DNA from: Protonemura montana
Lineage: Eukaryota; Arthropoda; Insecta; Plecoptera; Nemouridae
Direction of reading: 5' to 3'
Assembly: GCA_947568835.1 (NCBI GenBank)
Contig: OX387603.1
Coordinates: 28,544,651-28,608,650, forward strand
DNA length: 64,000 nucleotides
A model generated the notes under the pieces. The model searched no databases and was not told the DNA's origin. It was given only the letters and a program-made list of their open reading frames with translations. The position numbers were made by a program, and so were the translations under genes. Every line of letters begins with the position of its first letter. The stretch's first letter is position 1. Below are positions 1 through 12,100 of the stretch, piece by piece.

Positions 1-440
1 ATCGTTCTGTCAGTAAACGAATACTTTCCAATGTCTGTTTGGGCATCCCTCTCCCTGCACACTTCCATCTGTACCATTCCCTTCCCGCCTTTCCATCCAC
101 CCTTCCTGTCTGCATATTGCCCAACAGTCTTGCCCTGACTCTTCCACCCCAGCTCCCGTATCATCTCGGCCGGGCTTTCCATCACTCTGACCTCCTTCTC
201 CCACTTAAACCTTCCTGTTATCCCTGAGACTCCTCGCTGCCAGCCTCTCAACTCTCCCCACCTCTTGGATCTCTCCCTGTCTGTATGGATCCATATTCCA
301 CTGTTGGCCTTACTTGCGCAGTTTACCTGCCTGTTTCTTGCGCATGACAAAGTTTAGGCTCCTTCCTGATTCCCTTCTCCACTAGCTTTGTGACTTGGCT
401 CTTCCACTCAAACTTCTCATCAAACTATACTTCTCGGTAT
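1..440 (-). mobile_element. Decayed LINE reverse-transcriptase C-terminal fragment
   Basis: On the minus strand this stretch translates, with in-frame stops and at least one frameshift, into the C-terminal palm/thumb part of a non-LTR retrotransposon reverse transcriptase of CR1/L2/jockey style. Recognisable pieces are FDEKFEWKSQVTKLVEK, then QVRPTVEYGS, then after a frameshift DPYRQGEIQEVGRVERLA followed by ARSLRDNRKV. This matches the usual family order of a folded-loop segment, then VLEYASxVWDPY, then a VQRRAAR-like helix. Reading frame is lost at several points, so it is a dead fragment that runs off the left edge. Assignment to one LINE clade is not possible from this much sequence. Confidence 0.6.
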
Positions 441-774
441 CTGGCTCCCTTTTTTCTAACCATTGCACTTCATTGCACTTCAATGCACTATACACATTCC
501 AGAAATATATATTTATCATTTTAAGCATGAGCAACCCTTTTAGTTACACTAAAAAAGTGTAACAATGGGACAGTTCTGTGAAGAAGAGTGGTAAAAGGGA
601 TTAAATTAGTTGTAATGTATTTGGCAAAGAAGTCCGTTAGTCGGTCGCCGATGTATACTAGGTTACAATAATAACACGATCCATGGTATAAGTAGTAGGC
701 AACCAGCATTGCATGAGTGTTGGTTAGGTTGCCTGCAAAGCACGTGTATACAACGTGCACGGCCAGTGAGGTCA

Positions 775-981
775 TCAGGGCGTCGTGCTTTGAAACAGCT
801 GTGCGAAGTCGACGCTGTCAATGTTCACGTCGCCTCCAGGCTTGGAGGAGAGGCGTCTGGCAATGTTCACTAGGTCTAAGATGGTCACGTCGATATCATT
901 CTGAACCACACTGAAGATAAATTGCAATGTGCTTTGAATTTGTCTGAAGGACCCTCCTAGCCTTCCAAGGAGGAACTTGTA
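775..981 (-). CDS. Coding-like terminal exon of unknown affiliation, possible alternative C terminus
   Basis: A 68-codon frame ending in TGA at 775-777 begins right after a good acceptor (pyrimidine-rich, ending TTTTAAATTAG) at 982-983. It starts YKFLLGRLGG and continues through DVTILDLVNIARRL to DFAQLFQSTTP. Composition is protein-like, with alternating hydrophobics, no low complexity and GC-ending codons like the neighbouring gene. Its entry phase is 0. This matches the phase-0 end of apolipophorin exon 59 (donor at 3145-3146) and also a strong internal donor-like GTG|GTAAGC inside exon 60. It could therefore be an alternative last exon of the apolipophorin gene, or the last exon of another or nested minus-strand gene. 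I do not recognise the family. The region 982-1536 between it and the main stop would be 3'UTR or intron. Confidence 0.4.
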   Translation of the reverse strand, partial: YKFLLGRLGGSFRQIQSTLQFIFSVVQNDIDVTILDLVNIARRLSSKPGGDVNIDSVDFAQLFQSTTP

Positions 982-1052
982 CTAATTTAAAAGAAGGTCT
1001 GACCAAGTGGGAAATGCTCTCACTACTTACAATAATTAGAATATACAGCTGT

Positions 1053-1297
1053 TTTATTTGGAATTTTGGATATGTTTTTTTGGAATTTGGGTTTTGTAAG
1101 GAAATCAAAATAATATTTAGTACTTTAAGCAAGTATACCATTATTTTTAGCACCCCTTTGTAAAATTCCTTTTGGTGAAATGCATTTCCCAATTTGGTTG
1201 ATGTTAACATGCGAGATTCACTGCCAGGAATGTCAGAGAATCGCTACACCGAGCCCAACAAATAAACACAAAGTTTAAATAAGGTAAAACTTTTACT
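1053..1297 (-). promoter_or_regulatory. Candidate polyadenylation signals of the apolipophorin gene
   Basis: Downstream of the stop codon on the minus strand the first hexamers are a variant AGTAAA (plus positions 1292-1297, about 240 nt after the stop) and a canonical AATAAA (plus positions 1053-1058, about 480 nt after the stop). Either could define the 3' end. There is no downstream GU-rich element clear enough to choose between them. If the exon at 775-981 is used as an alternative end, neither signal serves that isoform. Confidence 0.3.
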
Positions 1298-1536
1298 GGT
1301 TACATTGTTGCATCATACAAAGTGCGATTACCACGCGTCGTTTGTAAGGAATTCCTTGTGCCGACAGAGGCCAAATTACTTAACCGCATCGCTAGTCATT
1401 AATGCTCAACAGAACAGACCAACACGGTGCACATTGAAAATCGTGTGTAAAAATACCAAATCGGAATTGAACCATCTGTCTCTTGCCTAACAAAGCACTT
1501 CCCCCACATGCCTATGAGGGTTCGTGTCGATCAACC

Positions 1537-4500
1537 TCAGCCCTTGACAAGTTTAGCAGGCACCGAGCGGAGGGTGACTCTGCAGTGGGACTGCGGGTGA
1601 ACACCATCGTTGAGTTCGCATGTGCAATCAGCCACAGTGGACTCGGCAAGCGAGTCGGCCACGCGGCGGCTTACCACGCTGACAAACGACTTGCGTTGGT
1701 TTGTCTTCGCCTCGAGGAAGTTGGTAGAACTGTACGCAGCTCCGCCGGCCTGGGAGACAAAGCAAAGAAACACGGTCACAGTGGGCCTCGAGATCTTGCT
1801 TTGTTTATTATATTATTCTATCAAATGTCTTGTAACATTCACTTAATTACAATCTAGATCTCGGTCAATTGTTCCCAAAGCAAAATGTAATTTAGAAATA
1901 GTGTTATACACTAATTGTGTCCAAAGTTTCTTGCAATAAATAAATATGGTCCAGAAGTGCGTACAAGCGTTGCCAACCTTGCAGCAGGACATGGGACATG
2001 ACATGGGACAGGACATGGGACAGGACATGGGACAGGACATGGGACAGGACATGGGGCAGGACATGGAACAGGACATGGGGCAGGACATGGAACAGGACAT
2101 GGGACATGACATGGGACAGGACATGGGACAGGACATGGGGCAGGACATGGGACAGGACATGGGGCATGATATGGGTCTTGACATGGGGCAGGACATGGGG
2201 CAAGACATGGGGCAAGACATGGGGCAGAACATGGGACAGGACATGGGGAATGACATGGGACAGAACATGGGACAGGACATGGGGTAGGACATGGGGTAGG
2301 ACATGGGGCAGGACATGGGGCAGGACATGGGACAGGACATGGGGCAGGACATGGGGCAGGACATGGGACATGGGGCAGGACATGAGGCAGGACATGGGAC
2401 AGGACATGGGGCAGGACATGGGGCAGGACATGGGACAGGACATGGGGCAGGACATGGGGCAGGACATGGGGCAGGACATAGGGCAGGACATGGGACATGG
2501 GGCAGGACATGGGGCAGGACATGGGGCAGGACATGGGGCAGGACATGGGGTAGGACATGGGGCACGACATGGGGCAGGACATAGGGCAGGACATGGGGCA
2601 GGACATGGGGCAGGACGTGGGGCATGACATGGGGTAGGACATGGGGCAGGACATGGGGCAGGACATGGAGCAGGACATGGGGCAGGACATGGGGCAGGAC
2701 ATGGGACAGGACATGGGGCAGGACATGGGACAGGACATGGGGCAGGACATGGGGTAGGACATGGGGTAGGAAATGGGGCATGACATGGGGTAGGACATGG
2801 GGCAGGACATGGGGTAGGACATGGGGCAGGACATGGGGCAGGAAATAGGGCAGGACATGGGGCAGGACATGGGACATGGGGCAGGACATGGGGCAGGACA
2901 TGGGGCATGACATGGGGTAGGACATGGGGCAGGACATGGGGCAGGACATAGGGCAGGACATGGGACAGGACATGGGGCAGGACATGGGACAGGACATGGG
3001 GCATGACATGGGGCAGGACATGGGACAGGACATGGGAGTGGACATGGGGCAGGACATGGAGCAGGACATGGGACAGGACATGGGACAGGACATGGGGCAG
3101 AACATGGGGCAGGACAACCAGCTTCTATCCGTCACTTGCTACTTACGTTGACGGCGTTGTCGACGCAGATGTCGGCAGTGAACTCAATGTCCTTGCGCAG
3201 ATCCTCGTTACCTTCCAACGGCTTCTTCTTGGCATCTGTCAACGAGTAGACTGCGTTCTTGTCAAAGCCTGCCAGAAAAATCACTCGTTGAATACAAACT
3301 ATCTCTTGACAGGTGCTCATCACTATTTATTTTATTTCGATTTGAAATGACATATTTTGAAAGTTAAGAAACGGTCTCTTTGCATCAACCATGGCAGAGT
3401 TTCGATTTCCATTCCGACCAACCCTAGAACGTGACAAAACTCACCGACGATGCTCTTGAGTGTCTTTGCGTCCTTGGAGCCTGCCACCTGGAGTCCTGCC
3501 AAGGAACTGACAACGTGGAATGCGATACCGCGCTCGCGCAGTTCCTTCTGGACGTAAAGCATGCGCAGCTTCTGCAGCTAGAAGCACAAACACAGGTGGT
3601 CAGTCGAGTCGGACCCTAGCCTAGTCTTGAAGCAAGAGCAAGGAAGGGGGAAACGACCACCGATTGCATGTCCCTAAAAGAACCAGCAGTACTGGGAGCT
3701 TATGCTGGGCTTTTTTTCTTGAATGGCACAGTTCTGCTAAATGTCAGACTGGTGAGGAGTTATCACAGCTTCAGGGAAGCCAAGGCCATGGAGACAGGCA
3801 GAGATCCTCGGACTGCAGACTCAAGTCGATGCCGCGGAGGGAGTTGGTGATAGGGTTCACGGAACTCACCCCGAATGGCACGGCGCTCTTCTCGCAGGGA
3901 GACGCGGTAACCAAGACGACGGCACGGGTCGCTCCGGCACGGAATGGGTACGAGCTAGCCTCGACAATAGCATCGCGGATCTGCCGATAAACAAATACAT
4001 TAAAGAGAACAAAACAAATATTTTCTTTTATTGCATGAATAGTTTATAATACCTGTCCAAGGGTCACAATCAAATCGGTAATATTTAAAATCTACCTCCT
4101 CACGTCACAACTTTCCATTGAGATGAGATGACAGCTCTTCATTTTGTTATGTTGTTAGCATTGGACAAAATTGGCTATCTCATTTCTTCTCGTTGGAACA
4201 AAAGTTACGGAATGTCACTCTGGAACTGTCCCAAATGTGATCGACTTCTAGCTTGCCAGATGTCAACTGGGATTGAGCTTGCCAGATGTCAACTGGGATT
4301 GAGCTTGCCAGATGTCAACTGGGATTGAGCTTGCCAGATGTCAACTGGGATTGAGCTTGCCAGATGTCAACTGGGATTGAGATTGCCAGATGTCAACTGG
4401 GATTGAACGTTGAGGGAACTTGACATTTCGGCAACAAACCGACGGTCAGTCAATTAGAATCGCAGAACAATTTTATCCAAGCAGATTGAAGAATGCTGGT

Positions 4501-6123
4501 AAACCGGTTTGAACTCGTTTCAGTTCGATTGAACATTTAGGTCCATGATAATTTGTCATTTAAGTAACGTCACAGTAATTCAACGCAATGTTTTCTCTGG
4601 CTTCCCAACTAAACAAGCTGTAATGTCAAGCTGACCTTGAGCCTGCCGACCTCGACGGCCAGCTTGTGCAGAAGTGCGTCCCACTTCTCTTTGCGAGTCA
4701 GGTTCTCGGTCGGTAGCGACGGCAGCTCTGTGAACTCCAACGCCGTCTTGCCATCGAACTCCAGCTTGCCATTGGATGTGTAGTGCGTAGGCCACTTCTG
4801 GTTAGCTCCTCCATAGCCCAGCAGTGACACGTGGACATCACTGGAAGGTACTCGGCATTAACATCATCTCAAGGTATATCCTTTGATATCGAGATCAATT
4901 TGACAAGCAATATTGAAACTTGAAAACTAACAGGAGAAGTTACTAATTAGTGCCATCGAATAAATACCACATTTCAATGCTAATCAGGAGTTTTTTTTTT
5001 GATTATTTGAGTGACTATTTTTTTCCAGAATTCCAAAATATCAAAAAATTAGTAAATATGAATGTGAGTTGAGCGCTGAGTTTGATCGCCAAGGCCAGCT
5101 TGTTACATGAGACCTACCTGACGCCCTTGTCCTTGAGATCTTTGTTCAGCTGGGCCACGAGGGGTGTTACCAGCTCCTTGAAGATCTCCTCATTGCCCTT
5201 GGATTGCTCCACGATCAGGATGACGTCAGCAGCTCCTGATGACTTCACGCTAACTGTATCGCCCACGGAAATCGCAGGACCACCAACTGCAGAACACGAG
5301 CCTGCGCACGGAAAACAATGATTCTTGTTAACAATTGCTCTTGGGACAATTTTATCATTGAAAGAAGGCGAAGTCTTGATGAAATCTTATTTAAATTGCA
5401 AACGCTTGCAATGCGCGGGGTATATTAATATTATGAACACTAGAACCATCTTAAAAATTGATGTCCGATCTCCACCTGTCGCGGGTGTTGCTCTAACCAA
5501 TTGAGCTACTTGGACACTGGCTTTTAGAGACGATTTTAGTGTATTTGATGAGAATTATGGATCTCCAAGGAGTCAGCTTCTTTCCGTTCTTTCGTTCTGT
5601 AGAATTTCTGCCATGGAAACCGTGTACATGCTAATTTCATGACATTGTATTTGATAAACATTCCAGAGTTCTGAAAATGTTTGTAAATGTAAAATAGTTA
5701 CTTAAGTGCTGACCGAAAAACGCCGGGGAACACAAAAATGTGCACCGATAATTTGGTTCAAAGCGAGGAATAAACTTGAATGGACAACGAAGTATAAAAG
5801 AGGTTAGTTTTGGTTAAGGATTGTGTAATGAGCAATGATTTGATAGATAATTTTATGAAGTCTGATGCATTTAATGTAATGGTGGATGAATACAGGAACA
5901 TTATTAAGATGTATAAAGCAAGATGAAAGTGCGTGACAACGAGTAGTTGAGGTACTCACCGCAGTATGCAGGTACATCGACCTTGACACGGTCTTCTCGA
6001 GCCGCTTCAACGTACGCCACTGCAACGCGACAAGCCGCCTCTCTCTTGTTATCGGCAGACTCGCTGAGAAGATGATCGCAAGCTTCACGGAAGATTGACG
6101 GTTCCACGACGGGGAACGCTGGT
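1537..6123 (-). CDS. Apolipophorin exons 54-60: C-terminal vWA-like region and stop codon
   Basis: Exons: 5960-6123, 5118-5301, 4636-4840, 3870-3980, 3445-3577, 3147-3268, 1537-1749 (residues about 2978-3354, stop TGA at 1537-1539). Exon 54 completes the cysteine module after vWD (EACDHLL, EAACRVAVAYVEAA, VPAYCGSCSA). The rest reads as alternating hydrophobic strands and helices: ADVILIVEQS, then VHVSLLGYGG, RAVVLVTASPCEK, GIAFHVVSSL and DKNAVYSLTD, the order expected of a vWA-like Rossmann fold, with the metal-binding DxSxS replaced by EQS. Exon 60 has SSTNFLEAKTNQRKSFVSVV and VADCTCELNDG, a conserved end of apolipophorins. The vWA comparison is inference from the pattern; the exon structure is secure. 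Confidence 0.93.
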
Positions 6124-9100
6124 CTGCAAGACGTGGAGCTCAATCAGTTTCATTATATAATAATAACAAACACAGTCAAAGAATGTTGCAAGCCTGGGCA
6201 GTTTTATAACTGAGATAAACAGTCTACAATAGGAAACAACAGCATTTCCTGCACTAGGGTCAGGTTTTATCAACATTTTGACTCCTAGTTGAAGTTAAAA
6301 CTGTTGCCATGACGACCTTCAATCACATGCAGTGAAATTCAGATGTTTCTGTGAGATAGAGATCCAACTTATAGGTGAACATTTTATTGAAACTGTTGCC
6401 ATGACGACTTCCAATCACATGCAGTGAAATCCAGATGTTTCTGTGAGCTAGAGATCCAACTTATAGTTGAACATTTTATTGAAACTGTTGCCATGACGAC
6501 TTCCAATCACATGCAGTGAAATGCAGATGTTTCTGTGAGCTAGAGATCCAACTTATAGTTGAAAATTTTGTTGAAACTGTTGCCATGACGACCTCCAATC
6601 ACATGCAGTGAAATGCAGATGTTTTTGTGAGCTGGAGATCCAACTTATAGTTGAACATTTGATTGAAACTGTTGCCATGACGACTTCCAATCACATGCAG
6701 TGAAATGCAGACGTTTTTGTGAGTTAGAGATCCAACTTGTAGTTGAACATTTTGTTGAAACTGTTGCCATGACGACTTCCAATCACATGCAGTGAAATGC
6801 AGATGTTTTTGTGAGCTAGAGATCCAACTTATAGTTGAACATTTTGTTGAAACTGTTGCCATGACGACTTCCAATCACATGCAGTGAAACTCAGATGTTT
6901 CTGTGAGCTAGAGATCCAACTTAAAGTTGAACATTTTATTGAAACTGTTGCCATGACGACTTCCAATCACATGCAGTGAAATGCAGATGTTTCTGTGAGC
7001 TAGAGATCCAACTTATAGTTGAAAATTTTGTTGAAACTGTTGCCATGACGACCTCCAATCACATGCAGTGAAATGCAGATGTTTTTGTGAGCTGGAGATC
7101 CAACTTATAGTTGAACATTTTATTGAAACTGTTGCCATGACGACTTCCAATTACATGCAGTGAAATTCAGATGTTTCTTTGAGCTAGAGATCCAACTTAC
7201 AGTTGAACATTTTGTTGAAACTGTTGCCATGACGACTTCCAATCACATGCAGTGAAATGCAGATGTTTCTTTGAGCTAGAGATCCAACTTATAGTTGAAC
7301 ATTTTGTTGAAACTGTTGCCATGACGACTTCCAATCACATGCAGTGAAATGCAGATGTTTCTTTGAGCTGGAGATCCAACTTATAGTTGAACATTTTGTT
7401 GAAACTGTTGCCATGACGACTTCCAATCACATGCAGTGAAATGCAGATGTTTCTGTGAGCTAGAGATGGAACGTATTGTTGAATACCTGAGCGGGGAGTT
7501 GGAAGCAAACAGCGCTGTGCACTCCGGCTCGTGGTGTTCGTGGTGGCCGTGAGCCGCGGCAGACTTGGCGCACTTTGCACCGATCGTGTAGGCAGCGCCG
7601 AACTCACTAACATCGGTAACCACCTGCAGGAATTCAAAGTATATTAAAACGGGAAATTGTTTCTGAATCTAGAGCCGTTTGGCTCAAAAGTCACCTACTT
7701 TACATAATTCGAGACAACCATCAAAACGAGGAAGAAGTTTCTCTCTTCCGTCTCAAACCGTCTCAAAAATTGATGCCCAAACGGGGACTCGAACCATTAT
7801 TTCAACCTGTCGCGGGTGTTGCTCTAACCAATTAAGCTACTTGGACCCTGATCTCCACCTGTCACGGGTGTTGCTTTAACCAATTGAGCTACTTGGACCC
7901 CGATCTCCACCTGTCGCGGGTGTTGCTCTAACCAATTGAGCTACTTGGACCCTGATCTCCACCTGTCGCGGGTGTTGCTCTAACCAATTGAGCTACTTGG
8001 ACCCCGATCTCCACCTGTCGTGGGTGTTGCTCTAACCAATTGAGCTACTTGGACCCCGATCTCCACCTGTCGCGGGTGTTGCTCTAACCAATTGAGCTAC
8101 TTGGACCCCGATCTCCACCTGTCGCGGGTGTTGCTCTAACCAATTGAGCTACTTGGACCCCGATCTCCACCTGTCGTGGGTGTTGCTCTAACCAATTGAG
8201 CTACTTGGACCCCGATCTCCACCTGTCGCGGGTGTTGCTCTAACCAATTGAGCTACTTGGACCTCGATCTCCACCTGTCGCGGGTGTTGCTGTAACCAAT
8301 TGAGCTACTTGGACCCCGATATCCACCTGTCGCGGGTGTTGCTCTAACCAATTGAGCTACTTGGACCCCGATCTCCACCTGTCGTACCTTGCCGTTGGGC
8401 AGCCTGAAGTCATCGAAGGGTTCGTTGTTCAAGTCTCCCAGCAGTCCTCGGAGCTGGCCGTGGTAGAAGCCGCTGATCGATACGAGGGCCAGGTGGTGGT
8501 CAGAGTCAACCTGAACAAAGCAAAAAGTTTACAACAAGTTCTTGCAAGGTGTTGGTGAGTCCATCTTGGATACAACCGTGGTAGCAGTTAGTAAAGCCTG
8601 CGATGCAGACAATGCCAGATGAATCCTTGGCTGGTGCCAAACTGTTACCTGACAGGATATTGTTGTAGCTCACTTTTCATAATAAGTTATATAAATGTTA
8701 ATCACAAATGTACAATCAAATGTACATATCATCAAGTGACCACTGCATTAGTGCAGATTAATGTATATCCTATGTTGCTAATGAACAGACATTGAATTGC
8801 ATTGGATCCAATCTAGGGTGCTGTTCCAGCCTAGAAGTAACACGACGTGTAGGTTGGAACAGAAACTAACAGCAAGATTGTGTTGGGTAGAGACATTTCA
8901 CTTTTAGTCTTAAAAAAACTTGGCCTTTGGTTGAAATCTCGAGGACCAAAGTTTGATTGATTTGCTAAACTGGTCCGGGTGGGGCACAGCTCCATCTGGC
9001 CGACAAAAAAACCACCCGAAAATCCGACCGGCCGAAAATAAAACACCCCGAAAATAAATGTGACCTTTTGATCAACCAACTATCAACCAATCTATCAACC

Positions 9101-12100
9101 AATGATTCCACTATTTACTTATAAAAAACAAGAAGAGCTAACCCCCCCCCCCCCCTCCCCCACACACACAAAAGAAGATCGTCAAGCGTCCACCCACCTT
9201 TTTTTTTAGAAATTAACCACTGCGGGTAATGATATGGGGTAATTTGGTAATAATATTGGGACTTTCTTTTATCACGGCCAAACTATCGCTGCATACCGGA
9301 AAACTTGAAGCAGTGGGCATGTAGCATGTAGCATGTAGCGCGAGGCCCCTCCCAAAGTGCGTCGTTAGACATGAGGAACAAGGAAAGAAAATACTCGTGT
9401 GCATTTTGAAATGCCCGCATTTTCAGATACCGGTGAATGTTTTTTCTCAGCATAGTAGCGCAGAGTATAACCCCCCACTACCGACCGAAACTACAGAGGT
9501 CTCTCCCACCAAAGTCTAGGTACAGCCACGGCCAAGATTTAAGTAGTTTTGTCGGGCAGTCTGTTTTTCGGGTGCTTTTTTTTTCGGCGACTTTTTCTGT
9601 CGGACACTTGTTTTTTCGTGCACATTTATTTTCGGGTGGTTTTTTTGTCGGCCAGATGGAACACTCCCCCGGGTGGAGATGTGTTGATTCTATAATTGAA
9701 GCGATCTACGGAAGGAGAGGCGATGTAAGATTGTAAAGGTAAAATACCTTGAGCCAGACTCCAGCGTTGGACTTGACATTGATCGAGTGGTAACGTCTCC
9801 AGGCAGTCAGCGAGCCAGACTGCAGCGGGAACTCGTGGGCCTTGCCGTTGAGAAGCAGCTGAACAGGAAAACAAGATATTAGAGAAAAATTACATTTTCT
9901 TGGTCGACAAAAGTTGATCAAAATGTGTCAAAAACTATTTCAACTGGGTTTTCAATGCTAAGTGAAGAACAACAAAATTTCCCAACGTTTCGTAACTTGT
10001 ACCTGTTACTTTATCAAGGGTAAGAGCAGTCCTGACAATTTTCCGATAACAAAAGAACCACATGAAATTATAACAATTATCAAGTTCAAGCTTCCTAAAT
10101 GCATCTAAATAAAATAATCAAGGACTAACATATTTTGTATTTTCTGAAATAAAATCCCAAACAAATTGGTGTTTTTTACTAACTTACCAATTATGTGTAT
10201 GGAAATGGCTAAGAAATGTCTTGGCTATAAAACCTTGTTAAACTTACGCTTCCGCCCCTGATGACCTCAACTGTGTCGTGGTCGTCGCTGAGCTGCAAAG
10301 ACTTGAACTTGCCGCCCTCGAGGTTGAGTACAACCGAGAAGTTGCCGTTGACAGCGTCTTGAGCGAGCACCACGGATCCGCAGGCAGGCAGAGTGAAGTG
10401 GCGGCCGTCGAGTGTGAAGAAGTGGGAAGTGTCGATGACAATACCCCATGCTGAGGGGAGACACACAAGCGTGGTTAGGTTGGCACTAAAACTTGCGATG
10501 CAAAACATCACTTACAACTCACGGCAGTCTTAAACTGACACTGTTCCAGAAAGATACAAATGTTCATATTATATTTAGATAACAAACACAATTATTCAAC
10601 AATTGTTTAAATTACCGTATTTTTTATTCCTTCAGTTTAAAAAGGGTGAGAAAGTGCGATGGAAGGAAACAACTGTTTGAATTCTATTTCTCTAAAATAT
10701 TAAAAAAGTAAAACTAGTGGAGTGTTAAGCATATAATGAAAGGTAAAGATCCATCTTAGAGCTCAGATAATGTTTCTGTCTCCCTCCCCATGGTTGCACG
10801 AGGTTGTAATCTCGTCTCACTCACATTTGTATGGTGGGATGAAGTCCAGTGGGTTGAGCGTGGGACGGTATGTGTAGTAGAGCTCCTTGATTGAGGGCAG
10901 ATCGTTCGAGCGGAATAAGTCGATCGGGCTCAGATGGATTGCAGCCAACAGCGGCAGCTTGGACCAGGTGCGCAGAGACAACGGCCACTGGAAACAGACA
11001 ACTCTTGTTCAAGACAGACCAACACGTGCCAAGTCTGTTGGCAGGGGAGGAGGCGTCTACAAGTCTCAGCGCTCAAATCTTCACTCCAAATGGTACTAAC
11101 TGTAACTGATGCTGATTTTAATTTAATTAATTATATTATCACAAGACGAAATTTCTCGCTGATACAACTAGACCCACACGTGGGGTTAATACCTGAAGCA
11201 CATGAAAGCGCAGAACGTGAACAAGCCGGGAACAACTCACCGAGGCGACTCCGGCGATGTCTTCTGGTTTCTCGGCGCCGACTTCCTTGCGAACAATCTC
11301 CACCAGCGACTTGACGGCAGCCACGAACTTGCGAACAATTCCTCGTACGGCTTCCAAGTCATCGACCTTCTTCTTGGTCAGCACCTGCGCGAACACGTTG
11401 CAAGAAACCCGTGACAGCTTCGATACCTACTAGTTCTTGTCTCAAATCTTTGTCAAGCTCTAGATGTTATTTTCTTTTGTGATCAAGTGGTCAATGGACC
11501 AATCAAATGTTTTGCATTGTTGCCAAGCACTATTGTTACAACTGTAACTGTGTAATTTTTTTATTATTAGGAACACTAAAAACCTTTCAGAAATTGTTAA
11601 ACAAGTGTGACAGTGATGTGAAACCTTTACTAATTACAAATTGCAATACACATATTTTAGATGATATTTTCATAAATGACTTTACATTTTGTAATCATGC
11701 CTTGCCTAGGTACTCATTGAGTAAAGTTAATCTTGTTTAAGTTGTGCTATCAAAAGTGACAACTGTTCAAACGAACGCAAGCTTTGGTACTATGAACGTG
11801 ACTTACCGCCTCGATGTAGTCGAAGAGGGCGGTGACAAACTCTTGGAGAGGAACGGTGGGCAGACTGTCCACCAGTCCTCCCTTAACCTCCTTCAGAGTA
11901 TCCAGTACTTGGTCGGGGACATGATACTCCTTCAACTGTTCCTTCAGCTGCAATCAAATCGGAGATGGTCAACACAACGCCGCGCACATTACTGCAATTA
12001 TTTACCCTCGACACACGCAGAAACGTCCAAAATCTCTCGGGTGTTCTTGACATTTCTGAACAGTTGCACAGCGCGACGGCAATTTTCTTCTCTGTTAAGT

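Noticed and set aside
1843..3135. Open frames rich in CPMS, PHVL, MGQD and TWGR
   Set aside because: Products of the 12-bp minisatellite; no splice or conservation support.
4251..4406. CRISPR-like array
   Set aside because: Units are contiguous with no spacers and the context is a eukaryotic intron; the same applies to all other arrays.
7740..8387. Cluster of tRNA genes
   Set aside because: Units have only the D-arm/A-box half of a tRNA; no anticodon or T arm except for one B box.
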